DNA from: Chlorocebus sabaeus
Taxonomy: Eukaryota; Chordata; Mammalia; Primates; Cercopithecidae
DNA: 64,000 nt
Assembly (NCBI RefSeq): GCF_047675955.1
Contig: NC_132927.1
Span: 66,941,702-67,005,701 of the forward strand
Reading direction: 5' to 3'
Both the position numbers and the translations under genes were made by a program. Position 1 is the stretch's first letter; every line of letters begins with the position of its first letter. Positions 49,271 to 61,764 of this stretch are shown here, one piece after another. A model generated the notes under the pieces. It did no database searches. It was given only the letters and a program-made list of their open reading frames with translations, and had not been told where the DNA came from.

Positions 49271-50592
49271 CTGCAGAAAGAAAACTGACTTTGATATATG
49301 GCACTTTCAAAATAACACAAAACACACAAATACAAGCAGAACTGAACACTAAAAGCTTCCAGGATTTTATATAATACCCATGAAAAATACTGTATAATTT
49401 GGACACTTGAATTAATTTGCCTATTTCTATGGTAATCTATGGAATTCATACATTTTAGCTATGCATTTTAGTGGTAGGCAGAAGGGTAAAGGAAAGCTGT
49501 AAAAACCAAGTTAAAAGCCCAAATAACATATGTACCTATTACAGAGGCAGAATTTTAGATTTCAATAAATTGACATTATCTAAATAATACAAGCTTTCTC
49601 CTAAACCCGTTACAGAGGTATACACTGCAGGCATTTCACTGAACAGTACTCTTCTTACCTCTTACCTGCTAACTGGCATATCTCATACTGTCATTTAGAT
49701 GAAATAAGAGATTAGAAGCAATTTTAGAGTTTGAATAATTTCTCTAATACTGTAAGAATTTAGTGAGCTATCTTACTTAGACACATAAGTTTTATTATGG
49801 GGTAGCATGCAACAGCTCTTATTAATCTATTTTACGGAATTTGGCTGAACTCTTAAATCTTGGATTAAAAGAAAGAGCTTTTTAAGCTCAACGTTGCTCA
49901 GGATTAGAGAATAATAAAAACCCAGCAGAACCCCGATCTGTATTCTCTATAGCCTATTTTCTGTGTTGTGAGCATTTGCAGCACTTTTTCTCCTGTTCTA
50001 AAGCTCTAGAATCCTTTGGGCAGAATTCTGAATGTTATCACCAATTGGGTCAAACTCAATATTTTTTCATGAAATGGAAGAAGAGTGTATAATAAATAAA
50101 AATGAACTTGGTTAAAAAAAAACTCCTAGATATTTGGAAGATGACTAAAAATGACTAAGTTTATGTCTTCTCAGGGATAATATTACAATCATTTAATTGA
50201 AGGGATTCCCCCCCCCAATAAAAGGAAAAAAAAAAGGATTTTTCACATAATTATAAACATTTGTTTTCTCGAAGTGCTGGCAATTTTTGTACTGCATCTT
50301 AGGATGACAAAGAGCAACACAGAAGAAACACAGTGCCTGGCATTACAATGCTGACACCGCCAGAGGTAAGGAAGCCACCTGCAGGATGGTTTCTATCGCT
50401 CTTCTGAGGCTAAAATTTTATGAAAAGGCTGGCCTGAGAATGAGGAGCAAGATTCGGGGATATGCAGTGACTTGCTTCAGAAGTCAGCTTGAGATGATCT
50501 GGGTTTTTCAGATGGGACAGTTCTTTCCCCTTAGATTCTGAAATACAGCCTAAAGGCTCTGAATTAAGTGTCTCCCAAACAATCACCTCAGT

Positions 50593-50971
50593 ATGTTGTG
50601 TGTGTGTGTGTGTGCGCGCACGTGCGTGTGCGCTTATACATGCACACCGGTGCCCAACAATCATTTCCTGATATCCTGGCTTGTGCTTACATGCATTTGG
50701 GACCTTGCAAATAAAACAGTAATGTGAACCATTGTGTGTGTGTGTGTGTGTGTGTGTGTATGCACAAACCCATGCCCAGCCATCATTTCCTGATATCCTG
50801 GCTTGTGCTTACATGCAGTTGGGACCTTGCAAATAAAACAGTAACGTGAACCATTGTGTGTGTGTGTGTGTGTGTATGCACACACCCATGCCCAGTCATC
50901 ATTTCCTGATATCCTGGCTTGTGCTTACATGCAACTGGGATCTTGCAAATCAAGCAGTAACGTGAATCATT
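50593..50971. repeat. Three-copy minisatellite with embedded (GT)n
   Basis: Three tandem units, each a (GT)n block followed by about 95 bp of highly similar sequence containing cctgatatcctggcttgtgc. That motif starts at 50667, 50789 and 50904, giving periods of 122 and 115 bp. The first unit has a degenerate GCGCGCACGTGCGTG block. The GT blocks are near 50597-50614, 50733-50758 and 50855-50874. Confidence 0.95.
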
Positions 50972-53194
50972 TTTTTTGTTCATGGCTAGCCAGTTCTGCA
51001 TTGTCCAGACCAATTGAAAAGAGAGAGAGACTATGCTAATTGTGACTTCACAGTAGTCAATTCAGTCCATGGCTAATCTCCAGATTCTGGTTGAGCCATC
51101 CAGCCTGCTTAAATGCTAGTTTGTGTTATTTTTACCATAGTTGCTAACAAGTGGCACATGAACCGAATCCAGCTCCACTTCCTCTAACTTCCCTATTTGT
51201 GGCAGGCAAGGTGGGTACTCAGGAGCACTGCAAGGCTCCCAAGGCCAGCAGAAGAAGTGGGGGGAGAAAAGGTAGTTTTAAGAGACAGACCTAAACAACT
51301 ACACATTGGAAGGCTCCCTCTCAATCATTATGAACTCTCTAGACCCATTTCTGGCCAATTCCTTCCCTCTTGTTTGCCCAGGGAAGTGTGGATGGAGCTC
51401 AGGGTGAATGGTCAAAACTGTTGGGGCCCTCCTTTTGTGGCCTTCTCCTCTTTGGGGCTCACGAGCCTCAGGGGGAGATCCTGGGGTACCCAGGCTTCAG
51501 CCTTGAAGAGTGGGAAAACTGGGGCCCTAGATCCAGAGGAAGTTGCGTGAAGGGGAAGGTGGGGGACAAAAGGGGACAAGGAGAAAACAGGGCTCAGCAG
51601 GCATGAGGGCAAGCTCCCAAGAACTGGTGGGCTGGCAAAGGAGGCTGCTGCGCTGAGAATGGGAGGGTGCGTTCTCGCCCTAGCCATGTCACCAACTCAC
51701 TGGGTGACCTTTAGGCAAACTGCCCATTTTCTTACTTTGGATGAATTTACCAACTGATTTTCTGATTCTACAGAAGACATAGGGAACAAGGGCGAGAATT
51801 CTCAGGTATAAGTAGTAATCATCATCTTGCCAGGGCTCCTACATAATAGCTTTTTCTTAAAAATTTCCTCCCATACGTAGAAACTTTACTGTAATTGTAG
51901 AAACAATCATGCGAAAGAAATTAATCCAACTTTACCCAACTGCATTTCATCTCTCTGTCATCATTAGCCATTATATAACTAATGACAAGTTAATGTCTAA
52001 AGGTCACTGGCACCCCCTAAAACTCTATATTTAGGTGCAGGGAGGGCCTTGAACACTGCCAACCCATGAGAAAGTTGATTTGTAAATAATGACAACATCA
52101 ACTCTAAGGTCTAGTAATGATTCCTTTATAATTTTAGTATGTCTGGCTGAGATACTACCAGGAAATTCCAGGAGAAACACAGCCTCTGAACCACAGCCAG
52201 CCAGATAAGAGCTGAGGCATAGAGGCCAAGATGAAGTCCCACCCCGAACCCAAGTCACACTGTCCGCAAGCATGCCAAGGCAGAATCTACTGTCGATCCC
52301 AGGTTTATGTGGATAAATGGCTACCAAGAAAGGAATAGGACTTAAATTGAAAATTAAGAGCGCATCTTGATTATTAGGGATTGGCTAGTCTGATGCAAGG
52401 ACTATTGAGGCCTCACCACGCTTCTCTTTCGTGTCAATCCATATAGGTCAAAAATCTCTGCATGACAAAGAAAGAAGGGTCCCTCATGTAGACCAGTGCA
52501 GGTCCACTGGGCTACACTCTGCTGAGTGGGTCAGGTGAATCGCACCTAGAACATCACCTTGCACAAGTGCTTCCATGTTCCTGCTGAGAGGCTGGGCCTC
52601 TCCACGACTCCAAGGTGAGCTGTGTGCACCAGAGGCAAGGAGACGACAGCAGCCAGCGGTGCCGCTGGTCGTTTACACAGCTTCGGTTCGGCCATCAAGA
52701 AGTTATCCTGACCCTTCAATATCCCTCTCCTTTCCATTGTATTTTATTTTATTTATTTATTTTTGCAAGCTCTTGAGGATGTATTGTGTCCAGGGAAGGG
52801 CCTGGCCAGCGCCTGGCTCAGGCTGTCCAGCCCTCCCCAGCCAAGACGCCCCCACCATTTTCCATTTTAAACAGCATCCCCATCTTTACCAAAAACTCCT
52901 GGCAACCAAGAGGTTCAGATCTACATTCAGTTTTCCATGATAATCACCTTTTCCTCCTAGACCTACAAAGGAGTTTAGACAATGCCTGGTACTCACTAGC
53001 ACTCAATGAATCTTTTCATCATCTATTTCTTGGCAATATTATCCAATATTAACCAGTATCCACAATAGCTGTTTTTAATCTTCTGCTTTACTTTGTGTTA
53101 ACTATCTAGTCTAATGTGCATTTAATTATTGAAACTACCTCAATGCTTCTTACAAGAAGAAATACAATGAAAATAAAAGTATACCTGACTGACT

Positions 53195-53196
<2 letters not shown>

Positions 53197-53231
<35 letters not shown>
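53197..53231. repeat. (CA)n microsatellite
   Basis: About 17 perfect CA units. Confidence 0.95.
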
Positions 53232-53234
<3 letters not shown>

Positions 53235-53339
53235 GAAACATGCAGATGCAGCGGGGGAAAAGAAACATGTACAAGACTCTTCACAGAAGCCCTGTTCCTA
53301 TTAGCCCCTCATGGGAAACAACTCACAACACAAGCAGAA

Positions 53340-53740
53340 TGGATCAATATCCTGGAGGACAGTCATAAAATGAAACACCTCGCAGCAATGAAAAACACTC
53401 CTACATGAAAAAATATGGGTGAATAGTTCAAATATAAAGTTAGACAAAAGAAGTTAAACATTAGAGAGTGCATATCGTATGATTCCACGTATATAAATTT
53501 CAAAAAGGGGCCAGACTAATGATTGCGACAGAAGTCAGGAGAGGACTGCCCTGGATGGGGGTGGTGACTGGGAGAGGCCATGGGAGGGCGTGTAGGGCTC
53601 CAGTAGTGCCCATTCCTGACTAGATGCTACTTACATGGATATGCTAACTTGGTGGAAGTTCATCAAGTTTCATACTTTTGATTTATTTTTCTCTATGTAT
53701 GGTGTGTATCCAAAAAAGCTTACTCTAAAAAATAAGTAAA
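53340..53740 (+). mobile_element. L1 3' end, diverged
   Basis: ggatcaatatcctggaggacag, gtatgattccacgtatataa and a 3' UTR-like tail match the general layout of old L1 3' ends. No clean A tail. Confidence 0.7.
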
Positions 53741-54289
53741 CAAAAGCTGATACAATTCTTCACAGAAACACCCAGAAGAAAAGAAAGCAAGGAAGCCTAT
53801 GACAGGTGATCCCTCTTCTCATTCCATCCAGGATTTTCTACATTGTATTTCCTTTCGAATTCAAGATGGGCAGAGTGAGCATCCTGTGTGCATTTCATGT
53901 TCAGGTCTCCGTGACCAGGGGTGGAGCTTCCTGGCAGGGCTTGTCTTTCAGTTATGTTCCATTACGACCAACTCTTCTGAATGATCCTTGTGGTTTTCTG
54001 GAGCTAGAAGGATCTCTGCCATCTAAATTTTGCTTGACACTTATTATACTTATCATAAGAGACTGTGGGGAAGGAGACTGTTAGCCAAAACGAGGTTTCT
54101 GCATTATCTACAGATTCCCTTTCCCACCTCCAAACCGGCATAACTGAGCGGTGAGAATGTACTTTCTGCCAATGTGGATGGGTCAGAGTCCTGCCTTGGT
54201 AAGAAGGGAACCTCCACACAAGAATAACTCCCACAGCTGTTCCTCTTTACTCATATTCTAAGAAGTAAAGCTCTGAACCCACAAAATTA

Positions 54290-56075
54290 CAAAGCTAAAA
54301 ACTGATGGTAATAAATGAAGGCATAGAATTCACGTGAAAATCGATGAAACAGAGAACAAAATCACAATAGAAAAAAGTCAAAACCCAAAGTTGGTTCCTC
54401 AAAACTGACAAACTTTTAGTTAGACTGACTCTAAAAAAGAGAAAAACGACTTAAATTACTAAAATGAGAAATCAGAGAACATGACAACCAACCCTGTAGA
54501 AATACAAAAAAAATTATAAAGGAATGCTATGAACAACTGTACGGAGGCAAATTAGGTAGTTGAGATGAAGCAGACACATTTCTGGAAAGACACAAATTAA
54601 TCAAACTGATTCAAGAAGAAATAGAAAATACAAATAGACCCATAATAAGTAAAGAGACTGAATTAGTATTTAAAAAAAAAAAAAAAAAAACTTCCTACAA
54701 AGAAAGCCTAGGTCCAGATGGCTTCATTGGTGAAGTCTACCAAATATTTAAAGGATCAATACCAATTCTCCACAAACTCTTTCAAAAAGAAGAGGAGGGA
54801 ATAGTCTCCAACTCATTTTATGAGGCCAATATTACTTTAATACCAAAACCAGACAAAGACATCATAAGAAAATTGCAGAATAGTATCTTTTATAAATATA
54901 GATGTAAAAATCTTTAACAAAATATCAGCAAATAGAACCCAGCAATAATAAAAAGGAGTATACACCATGACTTGGACAGGGATGCAGGTTGGCTTAATGT
55001 GTGAAAATAAATTAATGTGATACACCACAGCATTAGAATAAAGGACAAAACCCACATTATCATTTCAATTGATGCAGAAAAAGCAGTTGACAAAATTCAA
55101 CACCCATTAATAATAAAAATAACAAACTAGAAATAGGAAGCCCTTTTCTTAACCTGATGAAGGGCATCTACAAAAGCCCATAGAAAACAACATACTCTGT
55201 AAAAGACTAGATAATTTCCCCTGCCTGAGATCAGGAATGAGACAAGGACGTCCATGCTTGCCACTTCTATTCAACATTGTACTGGAAGTTCTAGCCAGGG
55301 CAATTAAGGAAGAAAATAAAATAAAATGCATCTAGGTTAGAAAGGAAAAAATAAAACCATCTATATTAGTATTAATAGATGACACAATCTTGATGTAGAA
55401 AATTGTAAGGAATTCAAAAAAACTATTAGGACCAATAAACAAATTCAGCAAGGTTACAGTATACAAGATCAATTTATAAAATCTGTTGTATTTCCATATA
55501 CTTGCAATGAACAATCCAAAAATGAAATTAAGAAAGCAACTGTATTTATAAGAGCATCAAAAAGAATAGCGCACGTTTGCATGCACACATGTGCACGCAC
55601 GCACACACGCGTGCGCACACACACACACATTTAGGAATAGGCGTAACCAAAGAAATACAAGCTTTATATCCTGAAAAATACAAATCATTATTTAAAAAAA
55701 TTAAAGACAACCTAAATAGATGGAAAGATATTTCATGTTCATGGATCAGAAGACTTAATATTTTTAATACGGAAATATTCCTCAAATTGATCTACAAATT
55801 CAATGCAATTCCTATTAAAATCCCAGCTGACTTTTTTTTTTTTTTCCAGAAATGGACAAGGTAATTCTAAAATTCATATGGAAATTCAGGGGCTTGGGAG
55901 ACAGGAGGGTGACAGCTAAGAGGTGCTGGGTTTATTTTGGGGGTAATAAAAATGTTCCAGTCATGGCAATGGATGCACAACTATGCAAGTATATTAAAAG
56001 CCACTGAATTGCACACTTTCAATGGACGAATTGTATAATATGTGAATTATGTCTCAAAAAATAATTTTTTTAAAA
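54290..56075 (+). mobile_element. L1 ORF2 (reverse-transcriptase region) with a deleted jump to the 3' end
   Basis: Resembles L1 ORF2: aagttggttcctcaaaactg, tccagatggcttcattggtg, aataccaaaaccagacaaag, gatgcagaaaaagcagttgac, then ttcaatgcaattcctattaaaatc. At about 55890 it jumps from late ORF2 to a 3'-UTR-like stretch (ccactgaattgcacactttc), so the end of ORF2 is missing. Frames are broken; not active. An alternating CA/CG tract lies inside at 55577-55628. Confidence 0.87.
55577..55628. repeat. CA/CG-rich alternating tract in L1
   Basis: Mostly alternating purine-pyrimidine run with acgcgtgcgcacacac core. A Z-DNA-prone simple repeat. Confidence 0.85.
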
Positions 56076-57049
56076 GCTGACACGTGTGAACTGAAACTTG
56101 TGACTCAGTAGCCAGTGCTACTATAGGAATGCTCCCTTTAATGACTGCATTTCCTGGAGCTGCATTTTGCTTCTATAATTCTCTTTGTACACATGGGAAA
56201 GCTGACATTAGAAAAGTGACAAAATCTGAGGGGTTCAGGAAATGGAGAAATGGCCAGCACTGTGAGCTTCTCTGCCTTCAAGGGGTGAGGCCATACTGGA
56301 TGGCACCCAAAGAGATACAGAGTTCCAGCCATGTGTCAAACTGGACTGGGGGAAGAGGGTGAGAAAGGAGGTCCTTAATGCACTTGGCGCCTTGGTTATT
56401 AAGAAGTGTCTAAAGCAGGGGAAAACTCTAGAGTCTATTTTTATGATATAAATATCACGTAAAAATGAACCCCAAACCTACTTCTAAATAGTTAATAATG
56501 AGGGGTCAGCATTTTAAAAATAAGAGCATTGAAAATCGCTAGAACAGATATTTTATGAATCCAGATAAGGACTAAAGAGTAAACACAGATTGTGAATTAA
56601 GCAAACTCACATGGTTCAACAAGGCTGTAGAAAAGGAGGATGAAAACTAAATTAAGATAAGCCTAGGGAAACAGCTAAGAATACGCGAACTCATCTGAAT
56701 CCATGTAAGAAACACAAACTTGAACAAGAAGGTGACGAGAGAGAGAAATGCAAGGGTCAAAAGGATTATTAAGAGATGGCAACCTTGAAGAAATGCCAAC
56801 TCCTCTGAAAGTACAACAATTATTTTCAGATGTTTGAAATCTTGATCTTCAGATGGAGAAAGTGTCTAGTCATGCCATCTCTATTAGTGCTTTCTCTGGG
56901 ACTTCAGAAGCTGCCACCTCATCATCTCAGCTGTTTTTCTAATTTGAAAACATGGAAAAGGTCTTCAATATTTATTCATGTGTGTTCCCCTTTCCTTCAC
57001 ACAGAGATTCTGAAAAGCCAACATGTCTTGTCCTTATAAGAACAGGCAA

Positions 57050-57632
57050 AGGCCAGGGCGGTGGCTCATGCCTGTAATCCTAACACTTTGGGAGGCCAAA
57101 GTGGGTGGATCACCTGAGGTCAGGAGTTCAAGACCAGCCTGGCCAACATAGTGAAACCCTGTCTCTACCAAAAAAATGCAAAAATTGTCCCAGCGTGGTG
57201 GCTCACACCTGTAATCCCAGCACCCTGGGAGGCCAAGGCAGGCAGATCACAAAGTCAGGAGATCGAGACCATAATGGCCAACATGGTAAAACCCCATCTC
57301 TACTAAAATACAAAAAATTAGCCAGGCATGTTGGCATGCGCCTGTAGTTCCAGCTACTTGGGAGGCTGAGGCAGGGGAATCACTTGAACCCAGGAAGTGG
57401 AGGTTGTAGTGAGCCAAGATCACACCACTGTACTCCAGCCTGGTGACAGAATGAGGCTCTGTCTCAAAAAAAAAAAAAAAAAAATTGGCCATGTGTGGTG
57501 GTGTGTGCCTGTAATCTCAGCTACTTGGGAGGCTGAGGCAGGAGAATCACTTGAACCTGGGAGGTGGAGGTTGCAGATTGCACCACTGCACTCCAGCATG
57601 GGCAACATAGCGAGACTCCATCTCAAAAAAAA
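57050..57632 (+). mobile_element. Alu split by a second Alu
   Basis: The left arm at 57050-57187 (ggccagggcggtggctcatg to the middle A-rich ccaaaaaaatgcaaaaattg) is followed by a whole second Alu. The right arm resumes at 57487 (gccatgtgtggtggtgtgtg) and ends in an A tail near 57632. The outer element is AluS- or AluJ-like. Confidence 0.92.
57188..57479 (+). mobile_element. Inner Alu nested in the outer Alu
   Basis: Starts tcccagcgtggtggctcaca and ends in about 20 A. aaaattg borders both sides (57181-57187 and 57480-57486), consistent with insertion into the A-rich linker of the outer Alu. Confidence 0.92.
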
Positions 57633-58361
57633 AAAATTAAAAATTAAAAAAATTTAAAAATGTAAAAGAGCAGGCAAAGATGGGAATTTAAGACTTGAAT
57701 GGGAGGCATTGAGAATGAGTCAACAACCATTCCAGCCTCCCAGCCCTTCTCCTTGTCTCTCCCTCCTCTGGCTTCCTCTGGCCTGGGGAAGGCTCATGCT
57801 AAGACTGTAGCGACTCTCTGGCCCATTTTCCTCCAAGGTGATCAAGTCTTAAATTTAAAACTTAAAAAAGATAAAGAAGTTCTAAAGAGACATCACCTTC
57901 CAATCACTTGAAAATATTAGATTCTCCTTCTTACATCTAGTTCCATTTAGAACAAGATTTTAAGCAAAAGGATCAAGGAATTGCTGAAGAAATGTTAGAA
58001 GGGTGAGATTGATGTTAGATGTTAGATGGCTTACAGATAGCTTTATTTCTGATTGCTGTCTGATGATGAGGTCTTATAATAAATGGAATGAAAATTCCAA
58101 AAACCAATAGTGATGGCTGCAAATGGCACCCAAGCACTGAGATGAGAACTTTCTCCTACTTAAAATGTCTCTGGTAGTGCACAGATACTTGCTGAAGATA
58201 TAAAAAGTAATGAGGAATCTCTACTAAACTGGAAAACGAGACTTGTTCATTTGATTTTCTTTTAGGGAAAAAATCTACTCTTGTACTTCTCATCATCCTT
58301 GAATTTTCCCAAGTTTCCCTCCCATCCCATAGCCTACAAGTGAGGACATCAGCTTTCATAC

Positions 58362-58534
58362 TTCTCTCCTGAGTAGACACGGGCTCTCCGAGTGAGAGTG
58401 TAGGTTTTTGTGTTTGCTCCTTTGCGGAGAGGATCGTCCAGAGGTGACTGGCATGGTGGATCCTCCAGAGGGTTCCAGTAGCTCTGCTCACACATACCCC
58501 GCAACAAGATCTCTGCCAGCTGCCTGGCTATTGT
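58362..58534 (-). CDS. TTC7B: TTC7B coding exon W2
   Basis: The exon is 173 nt: 57 codons plus two bases (AA). It opens TIARQLAEILLRGMCEQSYW and ends TRRARVYSGE. The middle is a proline- and aspartate-rich stretch (NPLEDPPCQSPLDDPLRKGA), probably a loop between helices. The acceptor is CCCAG with AG at 58536-58535. The donor is GTATGA at 58361-58356, weaker than consensus. The trailing AA joins the C that opens the next exon to make Asn, giving GEN|IFCPQ as in human TTC7B. Confidence 0.95.
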
Positions 58535-58574
58535 CTGGGAACATAAACGAGGAAAAGCACAGCCATGAATCTAT

Positions 58575-58645
58575 TTTGTATTAGTCATTCATTCAGTCAG
58601 TCAATAAATATTTATATCATCACATTGTGCTAAGCACTACTGCAA
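58575..58645 (+). repeat. L2-like 3' tail fragment
   Basis: gtcattcattcagtcagtca ataaatatttat followed by gtgctaagcac. Short. Confidence 0.45.
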
Positions 58646-60487
58646 GGCTCATAATTAAAATTTTTTCTTTTACGATGGTAATTGTACCAGTTTATGACAA
58701 GAAAAGAAAACATGATTCACTAAGATGTTTGAACACTTAAAAAAAAAAGGTTCATGTACTTCAAATGCTGCCCCATTAGTCACACTCTGGAATACTAAAC
58801 ATATTTTATACCTGAAACAACTGAAACTTTTGGCTAAGCCCTTTCCCAAGAGCTCTTATAAATAACAGGTGAGCTGCAGATATTAGCATCACTAATGATG
58901 TGTGCTAAACCTCAAACCTGGCAAAAAGCTTGTACTCAGCTTAGATAATGCTATCCCTGAAAAAATTATCCTCACTGAAAATCCAGTGTCTACTGTAGAC
59001 ATCTTCTTTCTTAAATGTACCAACGGCAGGCCCTATACGTCCCACCTCCAAGGACTCTGCACCTGAGTGTCTATTCTCAGCGCATCCTGGGCTCCTGGCC
59101 CAGAGGTTCTCACCTGCCTTGTGCAATAGGGAAGGCAAAGTGGGAACATGGTTCCGATCAAGAAAGACGTTTCTTCAAAGCTGGATGGGTATCCCCTTCT
59201 GCACAGTGAAAACCCAGAAACATCTGGATCCTGTCCTCCAAGTTAGATGCAGATTAATAAGCTTTCCCAAACTTCCGTAACTCCACTGCCTAAAACAGTA
59301 CCATATATAATACAATGTATGGGGGAAAGAATGCATGGTATGTACTAAGAGGTGTTTTGTTGACTGATGCATGTCAGTTCACTTAGCTTATAATCTTCCA
59401 GTAACAAAGAAGAGGATAAATAATTTTTAAAAATTCCTCTGAAAAGAGAAGCACTGCATCCCAGGGTAGTTCACTCTACCCATGGTCAGCCAGAGGAGGC
59501 ACCAGAACCCAGCATGGTTTTCCACCAGGTTTCAGCATTCTTTGAAGATGCAGACAAAGACTGCTGATCTTCTGAGAAGGAGCCTTTTTTAAAAAAATAG
59601 GTAAATGTTTCAGAAGAGGGCTTTGCTAAGCTTTCATCCCTATGAAATCTCTTAAAACACCACAAGGAAAGTTAAATCCAACCAAATCACTAACAGAGTG
59701 GTTTCTGATAACCACTGGGTAAAGGCAAACTTTCTTTATTATTCCCAAGTAAGACCCATTGGCATTAAATGTCTATAAAAATGTGAAATTAAATGCACTC
59801 TGATCATCCCCAACTGAGCAATCTGTAAAGATCTCATAAGAACACAATTTTCAGGACCTAAACAGCTCCTGAACTGTTTTCTTAAGCCTTCCATTATAGT
59901 TTCATTTTGATCTCATTGCAGTCATATAAGCTAATGACTTTTGCTGGAAACTTCAACTGGCAAAAATAACTTCCACTCACTACAGCTGAGAAATAAATGT
60001 TAAAAGAAAAAAAAAGGAACAAGGAATTTCATTTTCTGAATATATTTGCCATGGAGGGATTTTAAAGTTGTAAAAATTTCTGCCCTAAACAGTTTGCTTG
60101 TTCACTACTAGATAGCTCACGCTAGGTCTCATTTTCCCTCAGGGTATTAACCTTCCTGAGAGATTTTTTTTTTTAATGGGGTTTTGATGTGATTGCATAT
60201 TTTAAAGACATCGCTTCATCAGTGCTCTACCTATTCAGAAGGCCATTTGGTTATGTCCACTGAAAGCTCAAATGAAGTTCAGAAAAAAACGATAAATATG
60301 AGATTACCAGCAAGATCACCAATATCTAGCATACTTTTTACACTCAACCTATATTTAGCCTGTAGTTTAAATGCATCAAATTGTTGGTAACTATAAAATA
60401 AATTCAGAATCAAAGGAGAGAAAGGTGGGAAGTGGGCCTGAAATAAGACCTGGATGTTTATGTACAAATTTGGTCATGAAATGCCCT

Positions 60488-60513
60488 TTGTGTGTGTGTG
60501 TGTGTGTGTGTGG
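60488..60513. repeat. (GT)n microsatellite
   Basis: About 12 GT units directly before an inverted L1 end. Confidence 0.93.
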
Positions 60514-60534
60514 TGTATGTGTTTTAAACCTTGT

Positions 60535-61190
60535 GGTGAAATTCACATAACATAAAAGTCACCATTTTAATTCTTTAAAGTGCACAATCCAATGGCATTC
60601 GGGACACTCACAATGTTGTGCAACCATTAGCACTATCTAGTTCCAGAACATTCCAGAACATCACCCCAGAAGGAAACCCTATATCCTTTAGGCAATCACT
60701 CCCCACTTCCCCTCCCTCTCAGACTCTGGGAACAACCAATATGCTTTCTGGCTCCATGGATTTGCCTATTTTGGTCATCTTATACAAATTAAAGTATGTG
60801 ATATGGGTCTTTTTGCGACCAGCTTCTGTTACTTAGCATGAAGTTTTCAAGGTTCATCCATATCATTGTGTATGTATCAGTACTTCATTCTTTTTTATGG
60901 TTGAATGATATTCCATTGCATGGGTATACCACATGTTGTTTATCCATTCATCAGTTCTAGACATGTGGATTGCTTCCACCTTTTGGCTCTCATAAATGGT
61001 GCTGCTATGAGCATCCATGTACAAGTTTTCGTTGGAACATCTGTGTTGTTTGCTTTGAAACAGGGTCTCAGGATGTCACCCAGGCTGGAGTGCAGTGGTG
61101 CAATCACACATAGCTCACTGCAGAACACCTGTTTTTAATATTTGGAGTATATATCTAAGAGTGGAACTGTTGAAAACATACTTTAAAATC
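60535..61190 (-). mobile_element. L1 3' end, inverted
   Basis: Reverse-complement of an old L1 3' region: gtcaccattttaattctttaaag, ggttgaatgatattccattgc, gtttatccattcatcagttct, cttccaccttttggctctca. A piece of Alu (about 61046-61130, minus strand) is inserted in it. Confidence 0.87.
61046..61130 (-). mobile_element. Alu 3'-arm fragment inside L1
   Basis: gaaacagggtctcaggatgtcacccaggctggagtgcagtgg and ctcactgcag. About 85 bp, both ends lost. Confidence 0.8.
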
Positions 61191-61731
61191 CTTCTCTGCT
61201 ATGATCTCACACCAGATAGTTTACAAAGCAACTTTTCTACCTCATAAGAATATTATAAATTTGCAATTATCAGCTAATCTAAAAATATCATAGTTATTAA
61301 GGCTGATGGAAACACTGCTTATGAATGTCATTAGCTGGAGAAACTTTCTAATGTCCAATGTAAATCAAATCAAGAAACCAGTGAGAGTCGAGAATATGAA
61401 CAAATGCTCCATACTTAAGTAATTTTGAAAGACTGACTTTTTAAATGCGCTTTTAAAACAATTATGAAAACACTTGCCAATTCAGTCAGTTACTTTCATC
61501 ATGCTTCCAAATCTTGGAAGAAGCTGTTCATATTGATCAGTTGGGAAGTTTTATGAAATACTGAGAGGAGGTAAATTTGAGAGAAAAGACAACATTCTTG
61601 TAAGTTCTTTTGCCTTGAAGAACCCTAAAAATGGAAATATTTTGTTTGAACTTCTTAAGGCACTTATAAATCACATAGATATATAAGTAAATTTTGAAGG
61701 CAACTGAGCTCTTGGTGGTGGTGATGACAGG

Positions 61732-61732
<1 letters not shown>

Positions 61733-61762
<30 letters not shown>
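61733..61762. repeat. (GT)n microsatellite
   Basis: About 14 GT units after a short ggtggtggtgatg run. Confidence 0.93.

Positions 61763-61764
<2 letters not shown>

Larger units (their letters stand above)
49271..58361 (-). other. TTC7B: TTC7B intron W2-W3 (9091 bp)
   Basis: It holds the 50593-50971 minisatellite, a (CA)n at 53197, an L1 3' end at about 53340-53740, an L1 piece at about 54290-56075 and nested Alus at 57050-57632. The stretches 49271-50580, 50972-53196, 56076-57049 and 57633-58361 contain no feature I can support, apart from an (ATTT)n patch near 52740-52763 and a possible L2 tail near 52945-53015. Confidence 0.85.

Noticed and set aside
50593..50971. CRISPR-like direct repeats
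   Set aside because: Only three adjacent units of ~120 bp with microsatellite parts, in a primate intron; no spacer-repeat structure.
50661..51013. Repeating minus-strand peptide with (HT)n blocks
   Set aside because: It is the translation of the GT-containing minisatellite; the repetition is DNA-level.
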